From contig NW_014012237.1 of assembly GCF_000611645.1 (NCBI RefSeq), positions 1 through 14,628 of the forward strand: 14,628 bases of DNA. The letters are read 5' to 3'. The notes beneath the pieces were generated by a model. It was not told the origin of the DNA. It did not search any database and saw only the letters and a list, made by a program, of their open reading frames with translations. How positions within the stretch are numbered: position 1 is the first letter of the stretch; each line of letters begins with the position of its first letter. Origin of the DNA: Monoraphidium neglectum (taxonomy: Eukaryota > Chlorophyta > Chlorophyceae > Sphaeropleales > Selenastraceae). Made by a program: the position numbers and the translations under genes. This document shows positions 9,160 to 14,628 of the stretch, piece by piece.

Positions 9160-9330
9160 CACCCCCTTAAGGGCGTGCTGACGTCGCAAGCTCACACCCA
9201 CGTGACCAGGTGTAAGGAGTGAGACCGCCCAAGGGACACCACGCTGGGTCAGGTCGTGCACACCTCAGAACTTGGCACATGCCGCTGTGATGTGGAACCA
9301 GCCTGGCACCAGCCCACCACTAAGGGGGTG
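9160..9330. repeat. Short inverted repeat pair enclosing ~150 bases
   Basis: CACCCCCTTA at 9160-9169 and TAAGGGGGTG at 9321-9330 are exact reverse complements. The left arm overlaps the palindrome CCCTTAAGGG (9164-9173). A further inverted pair, CTGGCACC (9303-9310) and GGTGCCAG (9327-9334), overlaps the right arm. No target-site duplication is visible outside the arms. Confidence 0.75.
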
Positions 9331-9370
9331 CCAGCCAGCTGTATAAACCCTGTAGACATGAGTGACTGGT

Positions 9371-9382
9371 GGTGACGTCACC
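9371..9382. repeat. Perfect 12-base palindrome with a TGACGTCA core
   Basis: GGTGACGTCACC is its own reverse complement and contains TGACGTCA, the CRE/bZIP-type binding core. It lies about 100 bases before the right direct repeat. Whether it works as a binding site is unknown. Confidence 0.85.
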
Positions 9383-9484
9383 TCATGATATCCGATCACT
9401 CACCAAAAAGAGTGAGGGGCCCATGGCAGCTGCATGCTCTGTTGCACTCGTGATACAGCATACGGATATCATATAGCCTCTTTT

Positions 9485-10574
9485 CACGCGGTTTGGCTCG
9501 CTCCTGTGCAGCAACCACAACACGGGCTCCATGGTCAATCGATTTGCTTGATCCTCGCGCCACTCACTGCAAGGTGTGATCGGTACCGGCTTGTTCCCAG
9601 GGCCCAAAGCTGCCTTGCACCCAAACAATACAATTCCACGGCTCTCAATTTTCTGCTCGTGTCAGTCACCTGCTGCTGACTCCGATACCAGCTCCTGCGG
9701 CCGCGCAACGCGGGCACTCCCGCCGAAAATGGTCAGAATCAATGCCATTTCTGAGGCAGGTGTGGAGGAGAAATAGAGTGGCAGCAACGTGACAGGCCAC
9801 AACGCATATGCAGTGGATCCGCCAGCTCCCCACACGTGCCTGCCCGCCGCGTGGTGCGGCACCACGCCTTGCTTTCCTGTGAATCTGCTACCCTGGGTTG
9901 CGTGATACGCCTGCACAGCGACGAGCGAGTGCAGGATCATGCTTGACGCTGGTCACAGGCGTTGCTTGGGAACATCGGTCGTGTATGCTGCATGTTAAGC
10001 AGCACCACTGGCGTCAGCCATTCAGATGTGAGGCCGCTGGCGGGGCTTGCACGCAAGCGCTGATGGGCGGTGGTATCACCAGACGTGTGCACGCGGGCGT
10101 AGTCCGCGCAGCACTTGCATGAACATTACCAAGGCAGCATGCAGCTTTACTGCATGACAATAGCGGTTGATGATAGCATGAAGGCAAAGCAAGCTGGGCT
10201 TTGAGCTCATAGGTCGACAATCCTAGACACAATCCGACAGCGCTTGCCAGGAGAGTGGTGATGTGACAATGCGAGTGATGTGCCACCGACAAACATCACG
10301 TTACGTGCCTATTATGCGGATCCGTTGGCTTTCAGATCAAAAAATATCATATCTCAGCTTCCTACCTTGGAGTCGTAGTCACTCGTCACCGTCTCACTGG
10401 GGGGGGTGCAGGAGCAGGAGTGGGGCAAGCAGCTCAGTGCACAAAGCGAATGGTTCTCCCTGCCCGTACACATTCCATAAAGATGCGCACAAATCAACTC
10501 AGCAATGTTACTTGACGATCACACGGTGCTTTCCACTCGCTTCGTGGCAAAACCTGCGAGCAATGTTGGGTGCA
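9485..10574 (+). repeat. Right copy of the ~1-kb imperfect direct repeat (DR-R)
   Basis: It aligns in direct orientation with 3545-4542, from GGCTCGCTCC (about 9498) to AGCAATGTTGGGTGCA (10559-10574). It is slightly longer than the left copy because of insertions near 9720-9830. The core 9891-10071 is identical to 3851-4031. The palindromic insertion of the left copy is absent here. The segment has no supported gene. The edges are approximate. Confidence 0.9.
9891..10071 (+). repeat. 181-base core identical to 3851-4031
   Basis: This is the second copy of the perfectly conserved block inside the direct repeats. See the matching entry for the bounding mismatches. Confidence 0.93.
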
Positions 10575-11212
10575 GGTTTGTTGTCACCCGATGTCACTGC
10601 AGGGGTGTCGATGGTGGCCGCATCCCTTGGAGGGCTTCGGATCTGGTTGCGACAACACGATCGTAGGCAAACCACGAGATCTTGTGCTGTTTCAAGCGGC
10701 GTGCTTTGATCCCAGGGCGGCTCACCATTGCGGCACTTGTCGATCTCATGCACAGCAGCAGGGTACCTCGTTTACAATTCTTTGCTTTCAATTGAACTGG
10801 AAAGAATAAGCCTGGGAGGAAGAACGGGTTCCCGTAGTCATAAGTAGACGGTGTTCTTGGCTGCGCTCCGGGCCAGGGAGTGCGCGTGAGTATCAAACGA
10901 CTGCTTGCAACGTGCGGTGGGCGCACCTGGCTTGTCGCGGTCCTAGCTGACATCCTGGTGGCGGGCGGCCAACCCTGCAGCAGCAGCCGCCGCAGCCGCT
11001 GCTTGTGCTGCGATGCCGCTGCACAAACTATTCTCTAGACACTCACAGCAATCGAGTCATGGTGTACGCAATTCCCATCTCATTCCGTAGTTGATCAGCG
11101 GCACCTCCCAGCTGCGCTCGGGGAGCCAGCTGCGGACTTGACACGACGCCGGCACTGGCGGAGGCGGCCTGCCCGCCCGCAGCGCCCCGGCCCTTGAACA
11201 GCTGGGGGCGCC
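10575..11212. other. Upstream region of the RNA polymerase I gene, no gene seen
   Basis: No open frame here shows family motifs or matching splice phases. It should contain the promoter and 5' UTR of the NRPA1-like gene. A short CAG/CCG-rich patch lies at about 10977-11010. I see no clear TATA box. Confidence 0.5.
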
Positions 11213-11566
11213 ATGAGCGCCGCACCGCGCAAGGAGGTCACCACCCGCGAGGTGGTGGCCGTGAGGTTTGGCATGCTCACAGACGATGAGGTGCGGCCGG
11301 CGCCCCGCCTCAGACCGCAGCTGCTTCGCCGGCACGCGCAGCAGCAGGCCCTCGCTGCGCCCGCGCCGCCGAGGCCTTTGGCCACGCCTCGACGCCACCG
11401 AGGGCACGAGCAGGGGCGCGGACCAGCGCTGTGCTGCGTCGCGATGGCGCCCTCTGGCGACAGCAGCAGCCGCGCCCCAGGGGCCGTGCGCTCCTCCCAG
11501 TGTTGCCACCCACCTGGCCTGCACACACATGCGCACACGCACCCAGACACACGCGCGCGCACACAC

Positions 11567-11598
<32 letters not shown>

Positions 11599-12404
11599 GC
11601 GCACATCACCCGAGTGCGCCGCGCATCCGCACAGCCCACACCCCCCCTTTTTCACCCTGCGCGAAACACGCCCGCCGCGGCAGGTGCGCAAGCTGAGCGT
11701 GAAGCGCCTCACGTCGCCCATCACATACGACAGCCTCATGAACGTGGTGCCAGACGGCCTCTATGACCCGGCGCTGGGCCCGGTGGACAACCTGGCGCGG
11801 TGGGTGGGTGCGGAAGACGAGGGGACGGCGCGGGGGCGCGGCCCCGTCAGGCCTGATTTGGCTCGGCGCTGCAGCCGTCGTTCAGGGTCGCGCCGGCGTT
11901 CCCCTGGCGGCTGCCGTTGTTGAGTCGAGGGCGGCCCGATTAGGAGCAGCGGCAGGAGGCCGCAGCAGGCAGCGGGCGGCGCAGCTGGCGCTGTCCAAGT
12001 CCGTTGCTCGCGCATAGCGTTGGCGCGGCGCGCGTCGCCCACGGCGCCCTCCCTTGCGCGTGCGCGCCCGCGGCCCGCCCCCGCAGGTGCACCACGTGCG
12101 GCCTCAACAGCCAGCAGTGCCCGGGGCACTTTGGACACGTGGAGCTGCCTGTGCCGGTGTACAACCCCCTCGTGTTCACGTGAGGCCCACGCAGTCGTGG
12201 CTTTGAGGTGGCATTTGATTTTTTGGGGGAAACCGAGGAGTCTGTTTCAGTGTTGTGGTTTGCGGCGCGCTCGGCCGTGGGTTGGGGTCTCTGTGTCGTG
12301 GCGCTCAGCACCCCCAGCATTGTGCATCCCATCCTCCCTCACCTCACAAAGCGCAGGCAAACCGCCACCTTCTGTAACAAACGCACGCACACGCGCGCAT
12401 GCAT

Positions 12405-12462
<58 letters not shown>

Positions 12463-14198
12463 AAACACACACACAATCACACGCGTCCGCGGATGTTCCC
12501 ACCCCACCAGGTCCCTCTACAAGCTGATCCGCCACACCTGCTTCAACTGCCACAACTTCAAGCTGGGACGCCCAGAGGTGCGGCCACCAGGGCCTCAGCC
12601 GCACGCTGCTGCAGACCCACACACCCGCGCCGCTCGCGCGTCCTCGCGCCGAAAATCATCCGAAAATCCTAATATATATATACATATATATTTTTTTTTG
12701 GGGGGACACTGCACCCACCATCAAACTCCTGCCGAAGCTCCTTCTTTTGACCCCTGCCGCCCGCGCGCCCCACCCACCCGTGCCGCAGGCGGCGCACTAC
12801 CTGGCGCGCTTTGAGTGCCTGGCGCGCGGCGACCTGGCCGGCGCCGCGGACGTGAGGGGCGGGCGCGCGTCCAAGGCGGTGCGGGACGCGACAGAGTCGA
12901 TCCTGGCGTCGCTGGAGGAGGGGGAGGGGCTGCTGCAGGAGGACGAGGTGGCGCGCGCCAAGAGGTGCGCGCGCCTGCGCGTGTGTGTGTGTGTGTTTGT
13001 GTGTGCGCGCGCACGTGCGTGCAAGCGTGCGTGTGCCTTCGCGCACACGTCACAAGAACCATTTGCAGGCTGCAGGGGGTTGAGGCCTGGCAGGGCTAGG
13101 GAATTCAGCTGTCCTGCCCGCAGCCTGGCATGGGGACGGCGTTCCGTGCGTCGCGCTGGACCGCGGCGGCAGGAGCTGGTGCTCGTGCAGCCGCCGGCAT
13201 GGAGGGCCTGGCGGTGAGCGTCTCAGTGGATGGACTTGGGCTCAGCTCGGCAACTCACACGCTTTGGCGTGGTATCTGCTTCGTTCCATCGGCCTGCGCC
13301 ACAGGCTGGCCAAGCAGGCAGCGGAGGAGGCCGCGGCGCACAAGCGGCCGCCGAAGCAGCCGCTGACGTGCCACATCCAGGTCAGCGCGGCGTCGCGGCG
13401 GCGCTTCCATCCCTGCAGGGTTCACTGCTGCGTGCACTCGTTGTTTAGGGTTGAGGGTTTAGCCCCCAGTCCGCGGTCGCTATGCTATGCGGCATTCGAG
13501 AGCTGCACACCCCTCTGGTCGCGTGCCGGCGCCGCACGGCGGCCTCCATTGCATGCTGTTCAAGACATTTTTGCAACAACATGGCTGCTAACGAGCCATT
13601 TCTGATTCTTGCCAACGCAAGAAAGCTTTTACGCCACTCACCAACAAACTCACTCACCCTGCCCCAAACCATCTCCCGCTGAGCAGGAGGCGACGCGCGA
13701 CGCGGTGGCCGAGTTCTTCGCGCGCATGCCCGCGGTCAAGTGCGCCAACTGCAACGCGGTCAACCCGTCGGTCAAACGCCAGGGCGCGACCAAGCTGTTC
13801 CGGGAGTACTCGCGAAAGGCGCTCGTCCAAAACCTCATGCGCGGCGCTGACATGGGGGACGCATCCCTTGGGAAGCTTCTCAACGACTCATCCGCGATGG
13901 CGGCGGCGTCGGCCGAGGCGGGCGCGGCCGCGTCGCGCAAGGCGGCGAGGCGGGGGACCGAGGAGGGCGGCGGGTCGGACAGCGAGGAGGAGGATAAGGA
14001 GGGGCTGGAGGAGGGGGAAGATAAGAAGGCAGGAAGCGTCAAGGGCAGTGGCGGCAGCGACGATGATGATGGCAGCGATGACGAGGAGGAGGGGGGAGAG
14101 GAGGAGGGGACCAAGAAGAAGGGCGGCGCGGCCGGCGGCGGCGCCGGGAAGGCGGACGCGGCGGCAGGCGCCAAGCACTCGGCGGGGGCGGCGCGCAT
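11213..14198 (+). CDS. NRPA1: RNA polymerase I largest subunit, N-terminal part (runs off the window)
   Basis: Exons seen are 11213-11290, 11684-11799, 12087-12179, 12511-12577, 12789-12964, 13305-13380 and 13687-14198 (372 residues plus two bases). The protein opens like yeast Rpa190: FGMLTDDEVRKLSVKRLTSP, then GGLYD-like DGLYDPALGP. The first clamp zinc site is Cys66, Cys69, Cys76 and His79 (CTTCGLNSQQCPGHFGHVELP). The second is Cys106 and Cys109 (CFNCHNF) with Cys221 and Cys224 (CANCNAVNP). Residues about 298-350 are an acidic Asp/Glu/Lys-rich insert, as in other Pol I large subunits. The enzyme transcribes pre-rRNA in the nucleolus. An in-frame TGA at 11195-11197 fixes the start. The last exon donor is GTGAGC at 14199; most of the gene (catalytic core) lies outside. 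An extra 90-base exon at 13124-13213 would also keep phase. The NRPA1 label avoids confusion with replication protein A. Confidence 0.95.
11525..11602. repeat. (CA)n/CG-rich microsatellite in NRPA1 intron 1
   Basis: Alternating CA with CG interruptions, with an uninterrupted CA run at about 11573-11598. It sits about 80 bases before the exon 2 acceptor. Alternating purine-pyrimidine DNA of this kind can adopt a Z conformation. Confidence 0.93.
12396..12476. repeat. (CA)n microsatellite in NRPA1 intron 3
   Basis: A near-perfect CA run covers about 12410-12460, with CG-rich sequence before it and short CA runs split by ATCA after it. It ends about 35 bases before the exon 4 acceptor. Confidence 0.93.
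12669..12706. repeat. AT dinucleotide run followed by T9 and G6 in NRPA1 intron 4
   Basis: An alternating AT stretch of about 20 bases passes directly into homopolymeric T and then G. It is very AT-rich for this GC-rich gene and lies about 85 bases before the exon 5 acceptor. Confidence 0.88.
12976..13050. repeat. (TG)n/CG-rich microsatellite in NRPA1 intron 5
   Basis: TG runs (about 12980-13006) lead into alternating CG/TG sequence. The tract begins about 12 bases after the exon 5 donor. Its sense-strand sequence is complementary to the CA tracts in introns 1 and 3. Confidence 0.92.
13444..13463 (+). repeat. Telomere-like TTTAGGG short array in NRPA1 intron 6
   Basis: It reads TTTAGGG, TTGAGGG, then TTTAG, about 2.7 units of the plant/algal telomere repeat with one change. 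A single TTTAGGG also occurs at 9094-9100. It is short enough that chance or a telobox-like motif are alternatives. Confidence 0.55.
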
Positions 14199-14628
14199 GT
14201 GAGCTTGGGCGTCGGCGGCGTCGAGGGCGGCGGCTGGCTTGTGGTGCTGGGCGCTACGGGGCGCGGCCGCCGCGCCGTCTGCCTCTTGGCTTCCTCCAGG
14301 CCTCATCACGCCATCAGTTTCGCCTGTTGCCGAATGTCTCTAATGCACAAACATCCCCCTGACCTGCCCCCAAAACAAAACTTCACCCTATCAGCGATGC
14401 CGAAGCTGGCCGCACGGTCTCCAATCATACTGCCAACCTTTGCCGCTCCAGGGGCGCCCTCCGCCACCCCAAATGCCCGGGCCCAGTCCAACCCGAGTCG
14501 CAACCCGCGACCCCCATCCCGGCCCACCGTCCCCCTTGTCTCCCTCCCCCACCACTCCCCGGCACACACGTCTCACACCTATCCACACCATCCCGCACCA
14601 ACCCGCACCAACCCGCACCAACCCGCAC
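14199..14628. other. NRPA1 intron 7, C-rich, no exon seen to the window edge
   Basis: After the GTGAGC donor at 14199 no frame resumes the conserved Pol I sequence expected after the acidic insert. An acceptor-like CCTCCAG at 14293-14299 leads to a frame without recognisable homology. From about 14450 on, the plus strand is strongly pyrimidine-rich. Confidence 0.55.
14591..14628. repeat. Tandem 10-base repeat (ACCAACCCGC) running off the window
   Basis: About 3.8 units, the first with one change, and the array is still perfect at the last base. Its full length cannot be judged. Confidence 0.9.

Larger units (their letters stand above)
8251..9484. other. Downstream region of the nuclease-kinase gene, no further gene seen
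   Basis: It holds the (CTG)29 tract, a candidate TGTAA signal, a G13 run and a dense set of palindromes, listed separately. Open frames across it on either strand are repeat translations (poly-Leu, poly-Ala, poly-Gln) or lack recognisable motifs. A TATAAA at 9342-9347 is not followed by a credible gene. Confidence 0.55.

Noticed and set aside
9160..9330. MITE with 10-base terminal inverted repeats
   Set aside because: No target-site duplication flanks the arms (GGTGGGTT against CCAGCCAG), and the arms do not extend beyond 10 bases.
3545..10574. LTR retrotransposon
   Set aside because: The direct repeats suggest LTRs, but I find no TG...CA ends, primer-binding site, polypurine tract, gag or pol. 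The interior gene has multiple introns, unlike a retroelement body.
11268..11696. Open frames through the CA repeat in NRPA1 intron 1
   Set aside because: They translate the microsatellite as Thr-His repeats and cross well-supported splice sites of the Pol I gene.
14300..14450. Possible next NRPA1 exon after CCTCCAG at 14299
   Set aside because: The phase-compatible frame shows none of the conserved Pol I sequence expected after the acidic insert, so the true next exon is probably beyond the window.

Overview
This is nuclear DNA of a green alga, most likely Chlorophyta of the Chlorophyceae type. The evidence is GC-rich coding exons cut by many short GT-AG introns (about 110-400 bases), TGTAA-type polyadenylation motifs, abundant CAG/CTG and CA/TG microsatellites, and proteins of plant/algal type. 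Genus is not determinable from the window. There is no bacterial operon, RNA gene or CRISPR array.

Layout from left to right. (1) Minus strand 974-57: a four-exon gene for a 157-residue Tudor-like protein with an acidic tail. (2) Minus strand 3235-1904: a three-exon gene for an AE7/CIAO2B (MIP18-family) cytosolic iron-sulfur assembly factor of 181 residues, with a CTG-rich tract in intron 1. (3) About 3545-10574: a block bounded by two imperfect direct repeats of about 1 kb (3545-4542 and 9485-10574). Inside it, on the plus strand at 5336-8250, is a six-exon gene for a 668-residue protein that appears to join a PD-(D/E)XK nuclease-like domain to a small protein-kinase-like domain. Its downstream region carries (CTG)29 and a cluster of palindromes. 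(4) Plus strand from 11213 to beyond the window edge: the 5' part of the gene for the largest subunit of RNA polymerase I (NRPA1/RPA190), with dinucleotide repeats in introns 1, 3 and 5.

The three outer genes look like ordinary chromosomal genes: iron-sulfur protein maturation, rRNA transcription, and a probable chromatin or RNA-associated Tudor-like protein. The repeat-bounded block between them looks like an accessory insertion or local duplication. Its nuclease-kinase architecture resembles the Crinkler/FunK1-like effector and mobile-element families, and it is the best candidate here for an unusual system. The exon joins given were worked out by hand from splice signals, reading phase and remembered family conservation. 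All joins inside each proposed model keep the frame, but no transcript evidence was available.
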